DNA of 50,326 nucleotides from CAMQVM01 sp044433365 (GTDB taxonomy: Bacteria > Bacteroidota > Bacteroidia > Bacteroidales > Rikenellaceae), in NCBI GenBank assembly GCA_044433365.1, contig JAWXTR010000006.1, positions 1 through 50,326 on the forward strand, in the 5' to 3' direction. The translations under genes were made by a program, and so were the position numbers. The notes beneath the pieces were generated by a model. The model was not told the origin of the DNA. It did no database searches and saw only the letters and a program-made list of their open reading frames with translations. Numbering within the stretch: the first letter of the stretch is position 1; the number at the start of each line of letters is the position of its first letter. This document shows positions 1 to 8,754 of this stretch, one piece after another.

Positions 1-114
1 TGAGATTTTTTGCTATTGAATCGAAAATATAGTGGTTCTATATTGAGATTTAATAGTGAAAAATATCGCTCCAAGAGTGCTATTAAGAATATGGCAATAA
101 TTGTTTTACACTAC
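1..114 (-). repeat. 161-bp hairpin element, copy 1 (cut by window edge)
   Basis: The sequence matches the inner and right part of the 161-bp palindromic element whose full copies lie at 26302, 33376, 42601 and 48005. It ends in CACTAC followed by TTA, as in copy 2. About 47 bp of the element lie outside the window. It sits beyond the 3' end of miaB. Confidence 0.9.
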
Positions 115-192
115 TTATGTAATGCAAATGTAGTAAATTTTAAGGAAAATACTAAAATTTAATCATTATTTTTTGATTGTCTTTGTTTGGTT

Positions 193-218
193 GTAGACGT
201 TGGACCCAACGTCTCTAC
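193..218. repeat. REP-like palindrome (ACGTTG flavour)
   Basis: Short palindrome with arms AGACGTTGG and CCAACGTCT around AC, flanked by GTAG/CTAC-type ends. Related copies lie at 1717 and 7636. Between this and miaB, positions 248-280 can form an imperfect hairpin (AACCC..GGGTT ends), possibly the miaB terminator but without a clear T-tract. Nothing else is visible in the first 340 bases apart from the element at the left edge. Confidence 0.7.
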
Positions 219-340
219 TGTAGCGAACGGAAAGATATTTTACAAAGAACCCCTGTCACAGAGCTTGTGGCAAGGGTTGTTTGTATATTTTAAGGACTTT
301 TGAGTCATCCTCATTATAAGTTTAACGAACACTAATATTA

Positions 341-1693
341 TTAAACTAATTTTCCTCGTAAAGTAGCACTACTACAGCTTTCAATCACTACATTTACGTA
401 ATCTCCTGGTTTTGTATCGCCTTTAGCAAATACTACCACCTTATTTTGCGAAGTACGACCAAAATTCTCCTCTACGTTACGTTTAGAGCTACCCTCTACG
501 AGCACTTCAAAAGTAGAGCCAATATCACGAAGATTACTCTCATGCGAGAGTCTATTTTGTAGGTTTACAATCTCCGTTAGGCGAGCTACTTTTACGCTCT
601 CCTCCACATTATCCTCCATCGTGCGATGGGCTTTAGTGCCAGGGCGGTCAGAATATTTAAACATAAATGCAAACTCATATCCCACCTCTTCCATTAGTGA
701 AAGTGTGGCTTTATGGTCGTCTTCTGTCTCACCGCAAAAACCTGCAATTATATCGGTAGTGATAGCACAATCTGGAATTACATTTTTTATAGCTCTCATA
801 CGCCCCATATACCACTCACGGTTATATTTTCGGTTCATTGTCTCCAACATTTTATCGCTTCCCGACTGAACAGGAAGATGTACAGAACGACAGATATTTG
901 GATTTGTGGCGATAACCTCGATTAACTCATCGCTTAAATCTTTTGGATGTGAAGTGGCAAAACGAACACGCAACTCAGGTGAAAGAGCCGCTACACGACG
1001 CATTAATTCAGGGAAACTAACCTTACCTTGCTCATCTTCCCAATCATAAGAGTTAACATTTTGACCAAGAAGCGTAACTTCTTTATAACCATCCTTTAAC
1101 ATCTCACGCACCTCGTCTAAGATGGTGTAAGGATTGCGACTACGCTCTCTTCCACGAGTGTAAGGTACCACGCAGTAAGAACACATATTATTACAACCAC
1201 GCATAATTGCAACATACGCCGAAATACCCCCTTTGTCAAGGCGAACAGGCGAAATTTCGCCATAAGTCTCTTCGCCCGAAAGCAGTACATTAACCCCTTT
1301 ATCGCCAACACCTGCTGCTCGAACAAGCTCTGGAATAGATCGGTATCCATCTGGACCTACAACAATATCGACTGTGCCATTTTCGAGTAATTTATCTTTC
1401 AATCGCTCAGCCATACAGCCAATAACGCCCACTAAAGTACCACGTTTTTTGCGTTTTAATGCACCAAGTTCACGTAGTCGTGCCCAAATTTTTTGTTCGG
1501 CATTATCTCGTATTGAACAGGTGTTGAGTAGGATAATATCAGCCTCTTTCATCTGCTCGGTATATCCATAGCCATGTTCTTTCATGATTGAGACAACAAG
1601 CTCGCTATCAACTATATTCATCTGACAGCCAAAAGTCTCGATATGTAGTTTTTTGCCTGCTTCGGCTGCTAGTTTTAAATCTTTAAGTTTCAT
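341..1693 (-). CDS. miaB: tRNA-2-methylthio-N6-dimethylallyladenosine synthase MiaB
   Basis: A radical-SAM methylthiotransferase that converts i6A37 to ms2i6A37 in tRNAs reading UNN codons. The N-terminal UPF0004 domain carries the three cysteines for the auxiliary [4Fe-4S] cluster (C23 in FGCQMN, C59 in NTCS, C93 in IGCMA). The radical-SAM CxxxCxxC is C167-C171-C174 in RGCNNMCSYC, followed by VPYTRGRERSR, which is typical of MiaB rather than MtaB or RimO. The C-terminal ~70 residues form a TRAM RNA-binding domain. At 450 aa it is normal length. It follows pyrC on the same strand with a 56-bp gap holding a REP-like palindrome, so it could be co-transcribed. Confidence 0.96.
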   Translation of the reverse strand: MKLKDLKLAAEAGKKLHIETFGCQMNIVDSELVVSIMKEHGYGYTEQMKEADIILLNTCSIRDNAEQKIWARLRELGALKRKKRGTLVGVIGCMAERLKDKLLENGTVDIVVGPDGYRSIPELVRAAGVGDKGVNVLLSGEETYGEISPVRLDKGGISAYVAIMRGCNNMCSYCVVPYTRGRERSRNPYTILDEVREMLKDGYKEVTLLGQNVNSYDWEDEQGKVSFPELMRRVAALSPELRVRFATSHPKDLSDELIEVIATNPNICRSVHLPVQSGSDKMLETMNRKYNREWYMGRMRAIKNVIPDCAITTDIIAGFCGETEDDHKATLSLMEEVGYEFAFMFKYSDRPGTKAHRTMEDNVEESVKVARLTEIVNLQNRLSHESNLRDIGSTFEVLVEGSSKRNVEENFGRTSQNKVVVFAKGDTKPGDYVNVVIESCSSATLRGKLV

Positions 1694-1716
1694 TTATATT
1701 TTTAAATATATCGATT

Positions 1717-1742
1717 ACAGACGTTGTACACAACGTCTCTAC
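1717..1742. repeat. REP-like palindrome (ACGTTG flavour)
   Basis: Arms AGACGTTGT and ACAACGTCT (1719-1738) separated by AC, followed by CTAC. It occupies most of the 56-bp gap between pyrC and miaB. Same family as 193 and 7636. Confidence 0.7.
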
Positions 1743-1749
1743 AATTAAT

Positions 1750-3096
1750 CTATCTATCAAATGATAATCTACGACCTCTACACTCCTCGTTTATCACTCC
1801 ATTTTCGTAGGCTACAGTGCCATTTACGATGGTGTGACTCACACGATGTGTGAAGCTATCGCCCTCAAATGGCGACCAACCACATTTATATAGAATATTT
1901 GATTTTTCAACACTCCAAAGCGTATCTTTTTGAACCACTGCAATATCTGCAAAATAGCCTTCACGCAAAAATCCACGTTTTTCAACATTATATAGCTTTG
2001 CAGGAGCGTGCGCCATCTTCTCTACGACCAACTCTACCGAAATTTCACCTCTTTCGACTAGCTCTAACATACCTACCAATGAGTGCGAAAGAAGCGGGCC
2101 ACCCGAAGGGGCTTGCAGGTAAGGCATGCTCTTCTCCTCTAAGGTGTGAGGAGCGTGGTCGGTGGCTACAACGTCGATTTTACCCATTTTTAAAGCCTCA
2201 ACAAGTGATACTCTATCCTCTGGAGTTTTGATTGCAGGATTCCACTTTATAAAATTGCCTTTTTTGGCATAGAATGTATCGTCAAACATAAGGTGGTGAA
2301 CACACACCTCAGCAGTAATTCGTTTGTCGGCAGTAAGGGGAGCCGCTGAAAATAGCGACATCTCTTTTGCGCTGCTAATATGCAAGACATGAAGCCTAGC
2401 ATTGTATTTTGTGGCAAGCTCAACCGCCTGACTACTACTTCGGTAACACGCCTCAGCAGAGCGGATAATAGGGTGCATACTCGGGGTAATATTTTCGCCA
2501 TACTCAGCCTTAAATCGTGCCATATTTGCCTGTACTATCTCCTCGCTTTCGCAATGGGTGGTAATTAACAGCGGCGACTCTTTAAAAATTTGGCTAAGCA
2601 TCTCTTTACTATCCACAAGCATATTGCCTGTAGAACTTCCCATAAACACCTTTAACCCACACACTTTTTTTGGATCGACAGAGGCTATTTCGCTCCAATT
2701 TTCGTTTGTCGCACCTAGATAGAATGAGTAGTTAGAATATGAATTTTCGGCAGCAATTGCAAATTTATCCTCTAAGAGCGAAAGCGTTGTGGTAGGAGGT
2801 TTACAGTTAGGCATCTCCATATATGAAGTTACCCCACCAGCCAAACCAGCACGAGACTCGCTCTTAATATCGCCTTTATAGGTCAAACCCGGTTCACGGA
2901 AATGGACTTGGTCGTCGATTACACCTGCAATTATATATCCACCTGTGGCATCAATTACCTTATCATATTTTTGCTCCAAAAGCTCACTATTAGAGCCGTA
3001 ACAAACCTGTAAAATTTTGTCATTATCGATAACTACTGAGCCATTTTCGACTCTACCTTCATTTACGATTGTTCCGTTTGTTATTAGTATTTTCAT
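1750..3096 (-). CDS. pyrC: Dihydroorotase (PyrC, amidohydrolase superfamily)
   Basis: Closes N-carbamoyl-aspartate to dihydroorotate in pyrimidine synthesis. The amidohydrolase fold is shown by DDQVHFREPG (residues 61-70), GGVTSYMEMPN (88-97), LKVFMGSS with the likely carboxylated Lys149, and ATDHAPHTLEEK near residue 310. The usual DxHxHxR metal motif reads D-x-Q-V-H-F-R here, with the first His replaced by Gln63; I recall this variant in Bacteroidetes dihydroorotases, but it means the metal site is not classical. Length 448 aa fits the class I bacterial enzyme. Its start lies 22 bp after the GT2 gene's stop, suggesting an operon. Allantoinase or dihydropyrimidinase are less likely alternatives. 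Confidence 0.88.
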   Translation of the reverse strand: MKILITNGTIVNEGRVENGSVVIDNDKILQVCYGSNSELLEQKYDKVIDATGGYIIAGVIDDQVHFREPGLTYKGDIKSESRAGLAGGVTSYMEMPNCKPPTTTLSLLEDKFAIAAENSYSNYSFYLGATNENWSEIASVDPKKVCGLKVFMGSSTGNMLVDSKEMLSQIFKESPLLITTHCESEEIVQANMARFKAEYGENITPSMHPIIRSAEACYRSSSQAVELATKYNARLHVLHISSAKEMSLFSAAPLTADKRITAEVCVHHLMFDDTFYAKKGNFIKWNPAIKTPEDRVSLVEALKMGKIDVVATDHAPHTLEEKSMPYLQAPSGGPLLSHSLVGMLELVERGEISVELVVEKMAHAPAKLYNVEKRGFLREGYFADIAVVQKDTLWSVEKSNILYKCGWSPFEGDSFTHRVSHTIVNGTVAYENGVINEECRGRRLSFDR

Positions 3097-3118
3097 GGAA
3101 ATAATTTTTAAATGACCC

Positions 3119-3835
3119 TTATTTCATTTTTCTAAAACGCAAACCAAGAACGCCCCAAAATGCTTCACCAAATATTCCACTGCTCATTTTTGAGGTTCCA
3201 AGTGTGCGGTCGGTAAAGATAATCGACACCTCTTTTATCTTCATTCCACGCTTCCAACAGCGAAATTTCATCTCTATTTGGAATCCGTAACCTTTCATGC
3301 GTATTTTGTCTACTTCAAGCGTTTCGAGAGCCTTTTTGGAGTAGCAAATAAACCCTGCTGTGGCATCCATTATCGGCATACGAGTAACTTTTCGCACATA
3401 AACCGAAGCGAAATAGGACATTATGATACGCCCAATTGGCCAGTTTACCACATTTACCCCTTTAACATATCGTGAACCAATAGCAACATCGTTTCCCTCT
3501 GTTTCACAAGCATTATATAGGCGAATCAAGTCGTCGGGATTGTGTGAAAAGTCGGCATCCATCTCGAAACTATAGTCGTAGCCATGCTCCATCGACCATT
3601 TAAAAGCGGTGATATAGGCTGTAGCCAATCCCAACTTACCTTTACGCTCTAAGAGGTGAAGTCTATCACCAAATTCACTCTGAAGCGAGCGAACAATATC
3701 GGCGGTACCATCTGGCGAGGAATCGTCGACAACTAGTATCTCAAAATTACCCTCTAGCGACATCACTTTACGTACTATCGCCTCTATATTTTCCTTTTCG
3801 TTAAAGGTCGGAATTACTACTAATTTACGTTTCAT
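3119..3835 (-). CDS. GT2 polyprenol-phosphate glycosyltransferase (dolichyl-phosphate mannose synthase-like)
   Basis: GT-A fold family 2 glycosyltransferase with the nucleotide-binding VIPTFNEKENI near the N-terminus, VVDDSSPDGTAD, and the metal-binding DAD in EMDADFSHNP. GSRYVKG and RTLGTSKMS are typical of the Dpm1 / polyprenol monophosphomannose synthase subgroup. At 238 aa it is the catalytic domain alone; there is no clear C-terminal pair of membrane helices, so it is probably peripheral. Family knowledge suggests transfer of mannose or a related sugar from a nucleotide sugar to a polyprenyl phosphate. The true sugar is unknown. It lies just upstream of pyrC on the same strand. Confidence 0.85.
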   Translation of the reverse strand: MKRKLVVIPTFNEKENIEAIVRKVMSLEGNFEILVVDDSSPDGTADIVRSLQSEFGDRLHLLERKGKLGLATAYITAFKWSMEHGYDYSFEMDADFSHNPDDLIRLYNACETEGNDVAIGSRYVKGVNVVNWPIGRIIMSYFASVYVRKVTRMPIMDATAGFICYSKKALETLEVDKIRMKGYGFQIEMKFRCWKRGMKIKEVSIIFTDRTLGTSKMSSGIFGEAFWGVLGLRFRKMK

Positions 3836-3882
3836 AAGAAAATTATTAATAATGAATAATGCTAAGTTGTTGATGACAATTT

Positions 3883-3914
3883 AATTATGCATTATGAATT
3901 ATGAATTATGAATT
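3883..3914. repeat. AT-rich ATGAATT/AATTCAT array
   Basis: Short intergenic array of ATTATG / AATTATGAATT units between the LysM-protein gene and the GT2 gene. One of many such arrays in this window. They are self-complementary and form weak hairpins. Confidence 0.75.
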
Positions 3915-3919
3915 AAAAA

Positions 3920-5542
3920 TTACCTGCTGATTATCTCATACTCAGGAGTATAATTAACAAGCATCCACTCTTCGTTAACCATCTTGCCTGTACCATTTTC
4001 TCTATTAAAACGGTAAGTTACTTGAAGTATTGTGGTGTGGTAATCCTCTATATATTCGTTAAAATCCTCTTCAAACTCTTTCAATGAGCCTAGAAAGAAT
4101 AGTGCCACATCATAGCCACGATAACTGTAGAGCGATGGAGTAGAACCAAACTGTCGAATATATCGATTATCAAAATATTTAACCTCTGGATTTATGCGGT
4201 CGGCATGGTAAGAGGTGACGTAGAGTACATTTGCACTAAATAGAACAGCAGGGTCGATATTTGTCATACGTGCAGTTTTAGAAGAGGCTACAGTGCTCAC
4301 ATTTTTGTAGTTTGCAAACATCCTAATCATTCTAATTTTTGAGATTATGGCATCTGCCACCATCTCATCCTGTGCAGCACAAACATAGACCACATTTGCA
4401 GCATCGCCAATCTCAAGTGCATAGGCATCGGCATTCTTTTTATTGTCGAACACCTCCACAAACATACTATCTTTTTCGAAAGTAGAGATTACATCAATAA
4501 GCTCTCTATCATCATTGTCGGTGGTAAAGACAACCACCTTTTTGCCTATAAAATAGCTACGAAGCTTATCATATTTTTGGCTCTCACCTGGAGAAACTTG
4601 GAAAATATTTGGCGCACTGCTATCGACCGCTGCAAGTGGCGAAACCACTGGTATTCCCTGCATCTGATAACGCTCTGCAACCTTTCCAACTTGGTCGCTA
4701 TAGATTGGACCAAAAATTATATCGCTTCCATCCAGCTCACCAGAGTTTAGGATATGGTCGAGATATTTGCTATCTTTTTCAACATTTATAACATTAACCT
4801 CTGCCGAAACTCCCTCATTTTTTAGAGAGTCGAGACCAATTAAAAATCCTTGATAAAACTCTGTAAATTGTTTGCTCTGCCTACTCTCATTTACAAGAGG
4901 AAGCAGCAAGGATACCTTAAATGCGTTGTTATACTGGTTGAATCGGTAGGATGTACGATTAGGAATATTTTCAAAGTTTGCGCTCTCTTGATCCATAATA
5001 CCACCCTCAACTACCTCTTCAATCACTTTTATAGGCACATTGATAGCTGTCCCAATCGAAATATCGTTTTGGTAAATATCAGGATTTGCCGCCTCAATAT
5101 CTTCAACCGAAACCTCATACTGTTTGCTTATAGAGTAGTAGGTTTCGCCTGCTTTTACGATATGTTGACGATTTTCGATACGCTCTACAAGTTTTGTCTT
5201 TGGCGCATCGTCATCGGCTATCTCTTCGCTCTCAGGCTCAGGGCTATATTTTGCTTTTAGCTCTGCAATATCCTCTGCAAGCTCATTAACATCGGCTTTA
5301 CCGATACGTTTACGAGGAATATAGAGCATATCGCCTGCCGAAACATCATCGCTAATAGAGTTATACTCCTTTAAATCATCCAAAGTGACTCCATAGCGTT
5401 CGATAACAGAAAGTAGGTTCTCGCCATAGTTAACAACATGCGTAACACATCCTTTCACCTTACGACGCTGCTGAGCATAAGAGTCGTTAGCTGTTGTAAA
5501 TAGCAGCAGCGATAGTAGTGAAATAAAAATAAATCTTGCCAT
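3920..5542 (-). CDS. Secreted LysM and periplasmic-binding-like (type I) fusion protein
   Basis: 540 aa with an N-terminal signal peptide (hydrophobic run ending near SYAQ, residue ~24). Two LysM domains follow: residues ~33-77 (VNYGENLLSVIERYG..LYIP) and ~127-171 (VKAGETYYSISKQYE..NVPI), linked by an acidic Glu/Asp-rich stretch. From ~205 to the end the sequence resembles a type I periplasmic-binding (amino-acid ABC receptor/LivJ-like) fold, with SLLLPLVNE, FGPIYSDQVGKVAERYQMQGIPVVSP and YRGYDVALFFLGSL. No permease genes are nearby, so transport is not implied. A peptidoglycan-tethered sensor or envelope-assembly role is an inference. It starts 9 bp after the exonuclease gene's stop, suggesting co-transcription. 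Confidence 0.85.
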   Translation of the reverse strand: MARFIFISLLSLLLFTTANDSYAQQRRKVKGCVTHVVNYGENLLSVIERYGVTLDDLKEYNSISDDVSAGDMLYIPRKRIGKADVNELAEDIAELKAKYSPEPESEEIADDDAPKTKLVERIENRQHIVKAGETYYSISKQYEVSVEDIEAANPDIYQNDISIGTAINVPIKVIEEVVEGGIMDQESANFENIPNRTSYRFNQYNNAFKVSLLLPLVNESRQSKQFTEFYQGFLIGLDSLKNEGVSAEVNVINVEKDSKYLDHILNSGELDGSDIIFGPIYSDQVGKVAERYQMQGIPVVSPLAAVDSSAPNIFQVSPGESQKYDKLRSYFIGKKVVVFTTDNDDRELIDVISTFEKDSMFVEVFDNKKNADAYALEIGDAANVVYVCAAQDEMVADAIISKIRMIRMFANYKNVSTVASSKTARMTNIDPAVLFSANVLYVTSYHADRINPEVKYFDNRYIRQFGSTPSLYSYRGYDVALFFLGSLKEFEEDFNEYIEDYHTTILQVTYRFNRENGTGKMVNEEWMLVNYTPEYEIISR

Positions 5543-5551
5543 TATTGTATC

Positions 5552-6322
5552 TTATTTATTTTGCATTCGTAAGCGAATTTCGGTAACAATCTTTTTTGTA
5601 TAGGCTGGAAAGTCGTTATTCATTATCCAAGAGTAGTAGCTAGTATCTTTTTTGAAAACCTCCTCTACCACCTTATCTTTATATTTACCAAAGGTAAACA
5701 CCTCCTCGCCTTTGCTATTAAAAGCTACTCTACCAGCAAAATCAGCTGTTGTAGAGCGTGTTGAAAATTCGGAAAGAAAATCTATATCGTTCTCTATCTC
5801 CTCATAACGCTCGATTTGCGAAAGAAGCACCTCATAGGTTGCAAGCGTGTCGGCCTCAGCAGAGTGCGCCCCTGTAAGATCTTTACCACAATAAAATTTG
5901 TAGGCTGCAACAAGCGTGCGCTGCTCCATTTTATGAAAAATATTTTGAACATCCACAAATTTACGTTTTTTAAGGTCGATATCGACACCAGCTCTTAAAA
6001 ACTCCTCAGCAAGCAGCGGAATATCAAACTTGTTTGAGTTAAAACCACCAAAATCGCACCCCTCAATGTAAGAGGCAAGCGACTTTGCCACCGCCTTAAA
6101 AGTGGGGCAATCTTTTACATCTTCATCGTAAATACCATGAACTGCCGAAGCCTCAGCAGGGATTGGCATCTCAGGATTAATTCGACGAGTTTTAGGCTCC
6201 TCTTGTTTGCCTCCTGGGAGGATTTTAACGACAGAAATTTCAACAATTCTGTCTTTTGATATATTTATTCCAGTTGTCTCTAAATCTAAAAAGATAATTG
6301 GATTTTTAAGATTTAAAACCAT
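5552..6322 (-). CDS. DEDDh 3'-5' exonuclease (DNA polymerase III epsilon-like)
   Basis: 256 aa. The exonuclease motifs are visible: ExoI FLDLETTGI (D13, E15), ExoII in FGGFNSKFDIPLL, and ExoIII with His in GAHSAEADTLATYEVL. The C-terminal ~60 residues (TFGKYKDKVVEEVF..YYSWIMNNDFP) match a small domain often seen after such exonucleases in Bacteroidetes (DUF3820-like). This suggests a stand-alone proofreading or repair exonuclease rather than the core DnaQ; the partner is unknown. It lies between dnaN and the LysM gene on one strand, with an AT-rich tandem repeat separating it from dnaN. Confidence 0.88.
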   Translation of the reverse strand: MVLNLKNPIIFLDLETTGINISKDRIVEISVVKILPGGKQEEPKTRRINPEMPIPAEASAVHGIYDEDVKDCPTFKAVAKSLASYIEGCDFGGFNSNKFDIPLLAEEFLRAGVDIDLKKRKFVDVQNIFHKMEQRTLVAAYKFYCGKDLTGAHSAEADTLATYEVLLSQIERYEEIENDIDFLSEFSTRSTTADFAGRVAFNSKGEEVFTFGKYKDKVVEEVFKKDTSYYSWIMNNDFPAYTKKIVTEIRLRMQNK

Positions 6323-6343
6323 TTCAATAAAATTATAAATGTA

Positions 6344-6405
6344 TAATTCATAATTATGAATTACGAATTATGAATTACGAATTATGAATTACGAATTATG
6401 AATTA
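6344..6405. repeat. Tandem AT-rich array with 14-bp period
   Basis: Three exact 14-bp copies of ATGAATTACGAATT (6356-6369, 6370-6383, 6384-6397) and a half copy run up to 6404. The dnaN stop codon (6403-6405, minus strand) lies in the last half unit, so the array reaches the gene's end. Confidence 0.9.
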
Positions 6406-7542
6406 ATTAACCGCAACAGGCATTAACATCATAAGAATATTTTTCTCATAGACATCATCGCTATCGACAGCCGAAAGAATCATTGCACGGGTAGAACTTG
6501 AAAACTCGATTGATATATCTTTGCAACTTAATGACGAAAGCATATCTGTAATATTTTTTGATTTCACCCCTATTATCGCAACTCTCTCTTCACCTGTAAA
6601 CGAGCAGCTCACTTTATCTTCTCCAGAGGTGTAGAAATCTACATCTCTAGCCTCTAACACAATTGTGCCATCCTCAATAATTAGCTTTACAAGGTCGGTA
6701 CCCTTACTTGTACATACCGACACACGTTTTAGGCTTGACAGAAACTCAGCTCTGTCGATAATTACTTTATTTGGATTATTTTTGGGTATTACACTATTGT
6801 AATTTGGGTAATTACCCTCAATTACACGACTCATATAGGTGTAGCCATTAGTTGTAAATTTAATATCCGACTTGCTAAATTCTATTGAGATAATATCGCT
6901 ATTTTTAACCAAAATATTTTTTAGAAGCTGAGCTGTTTTTTTAGGAATAATAACCATAGTTCGCTCCTCTACGCCCATATTTACATCGATTGACATCTTA
7001 ACAAGCTTATGAGCATCGGTTGCCACAAACACAATCTGCTCAGGATAAATATCCATCAAAACACCACTTAGAGTGGGGCGAGTGTCGCTACTAGAGGCTG
7101 CAAAGACGGTCTGGTTGATGCCTGTTAACATCTGTTCACAACTTAGCTCAATAGTAGAGCTATTGGCTATAGTAGAATCCGATATTTCTGGATAAGCCAT
7201 TCCATTTGCACCTGCAAGAGCAATCTCACCACTAAGCCATTTTATATTTATTTCAAAGCTCTCTTCATCAATAGATACAGATATAGGTTGGTCGCCAAGC
7301 TCTCGAAGCACCTCGAGAATTGTTGTCGAAGGGACTGCTGCAACACCATCTTCATCCGAACTATCAACCTCTAAATCGGCTATAATTGTCGACTCTAAAT
7401 CTGTAGCAGTAATATTTAATTTCCCATCCTTTAAGGTGAATAGAAAATTGCTTAAAATAGGCATTGTCTGCTTAGCTGCAATTACCTTTGCTGTATTTTG
7501 TAGTACATTAAGCAGTGTACTACTTGATGTTTTAAATTTCAT
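6403..7542 (-). CDS. dnaN: DNA polymerase III beta subunit (sliding clamp)
   Basis: 379 aa forming three clamp domains, the usual length for the Bacteroidetes beta clamp. The start MKFKTSSSTLLNVLQNTAKVI and segments such as TLSGVLMDIYPEQIVFVATDAHKLV, YPNYNSVIP and the C-terminal ILMMLMPVAVN are characteristic of DnaN, the C-terminal MLMPV.. being the conserved clamp tail. It confers processivity on the replicative polymerase and docks other repair proteins. There is no dnaA or recF next to it, which differs from the classical dnaA-dnaN-recF-gyrB order although gyrB is only 1.7 kb away. Confidence 0.97.
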   Translation of the reverse strand: MKFKTSSSTLLNVLQNTAKVIAAKQTMPILSNFLFTLKDGKLNITATDLESTIIADLEVDSSDEDGVAAVPSTTILEVLRELGDQPISVSIDEESFEINIKWLSGEIALAGANGMAYPEISDSTIANSSTIELSCEQMLTGINQTVFAASSSDTRPTLSGVLMDIYPEQIVFVATDAHKLVKMSIDVNMGVEERTMVIIPKKTAQLLKNILVKNSDIISIEFSKSDIKFTTNGYTYMSRVIEGNYPNYNSVIPKNNPNKVIIDRAEFLSSLKRVSVCTSKGTDLVKLIIEDGTIVLEARDVDFYTSGEDKVSCSFTGEERVAIIGVKSKNITDMLSSLSCKDISIEFSSSTRAMILSAVDSDDVYEKNILMMLMPVAVN

Positions 7543-7635
7543 TTTATATTTTATAAGTTGTAAACTTTAATTTTTGGTTTGAATACTTTGCACGCAATGG
7601 CTACTTTGGACACGCTGTGTGCAACTTCTCTGCTT

Positions 7636-7662
7636 TAGAGACGTTGCACGCAACGTCTCTAC
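7636..7662. repeat. REP-like palindrome overlapping the obg stop codon
   Basis: Perfect 11-bp arms AGAGACGTTGC and GCAACGTCTCT around AC (7637-7660). The obg stop TAG (7659-7661 read on the minus strand) lies inside the palindrome's outer CTAC end, so the element supplies the stop. Confidence 0.85.
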
Positions 7663-8660
7663 CTGTGCAACGCATTCCATAGCTCATCTTTAAGCTGTTG
7701 GAGGTTGTAGTTTGAGACACTTGAGATAAAAACTAACGGAATATCGATAGCAGCATTTTTAATCTCCAGACGAATTTCATCCATAAGCTCATCATCAAGC
7801 ATATCACACTTTGTGATTGCTAAAACTCGGTTTTTATCCATCAACTCTCCATTATATAAGCGAAGCTCACGAAGCAAAATGTTAAACTCCTCGACAATAT
7901 CTTTAGCATCGGCAGCAACCATAAATAGTAGTACCGAATTACGCTCAATATGGCGAAGAAAACGCACTCCAAGACCTTTTCCTGCATGTGCTCCCTCGAT
8001 AATTCCAGGAATATCGGCCATTACAAACGACTTGTAGTCACGATACGACACAATACCAAGATTTGGCTCAAGTGTTGTGAAGGCGTAGTTTGCAATCTTA
8101 GGTCGTGCAGCTGAAATAACTGAAAGCAGCGTAGATTTTCCTGCATTTGGGAAGCCCACAAGTCCAACATCGGCCAAAATTTTAAGCTCTAACACAAACC
8201 ATCCCTCTACACAATCGCCACCTGGCGAAGCGTAGCGAGGAGCCTGATTTGTTGCGGTCTTAAAATTCCAGTTACCTTTACCTCCGTGACCGCCTTTACA
8301 AAGCACAATCTGCTGACCATCCTCAGTAACCTCACAAAGCTGCTCCATACTCTCGGCATCTTTTGCAACAGTGCCAAGAGGAACATCTATAATAATATCT
8401 TCACCATCCTTACCGTGACAACGTGCACCAGAACCAAAACCACCATCATTTCCAAGGATATGTTTTTGGTATTTTAGGTGGATAAGAGTCCAGAAGTTTG
8501 AATTACCCCTAAGGATAATATGTCCTCCTCGTCCTCCATCGCCGCCATCAGGGCCGCCAAACTCCACAAATTTTTCTCGGCGAAAGTGCACCGAACCACC
8601 GCCACCATTTCCAGAGCGACAAAATATTTTTACGTAATCAACAAAGTTTGATGAAGCCAT
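7659..8660 (-). CDS. obg: Obg-family GTPase
   Basis: 333 aa. The N-terminal glycine-rich Obg domain is clear (CRSGNGGGGSVHFRREKF, GGPDGGDGGRGG). The G domain has G1 GFPNAGKST, G3 DIPGIIEGA and G4 TKCD. The C-terminal OCT extension of some Obg proteins is absent, as is common in this phylum. Obg binds the 50S subunit and acts in late ribosome assembly and stress/ppGpp signalling. A REP-like palindrome sits on the stop codon, and a 22-bp AT-rich inverted repeat lies upstream of the start. Confidence 0.96.
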   Translation of the reverse strand: MASSNFVDYVKIFCRSGNGGGGSVHFRREKFVEFGGPDGGDGGRGGHIILRGNSNFWTLIHLKYQKHILGNDGGFGSGARCHGKDGEDIIIDVPLGTVAKDAESMEQLCEVTEDGQQIVLCKGGHGGKGNWNFKTATNQAPRYASPGGDCVEGWFVLELKILADVGLVGFPNAGKSTLLSVISAARPKIANYAFTTLEPNLGIVSYRDYKSFVMADIPGIIEGAHAGKGLGVRFLRHIERNSVLLFMVAADAKDIVEEFNILLRELRLYNGELMDKNRVLAITKCDMLDDELMDEIRLEIKNAAIDIPLVFISSVSNYNLQQLKDELWNALHR

Positions 8661-8680
8661 TTTTTTAATTATAAATTGTA

Positions 8681-8752
8681 AATTATAAATTATAAATGAT
8701 TAGCAATTACCTAGCATAGTAATTTATCATTAATCATTTATAATTTATAATT
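8681..8752. repeat. 22-bp perfect AT-rich inverted repeat
   Basis: Left arm 8681-8702 and right arm 8731-8752 are exact reverse complements (start AATTATAAATT, end ATAATTTATAATT) with a 28-nt spacer. The pair fills the gap between the fRMsr gene and obg. An all A/T stem is a weak terminator at best. Confidence 0.85.
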
Positions 8753-8754
8753 AA

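Noticed and set aside
248..280. Imperfect hairpin as a miaB terminator
   Set aside because: Stem is bulged and no T-tract follows on the minus strand; only mentioned as possible.
6344..6405. CRISPR array in the AT-rich tandem repeats
   Set aside because: The units are contiguous 14-bp repeats without unique spacers, and no cas gene is present.
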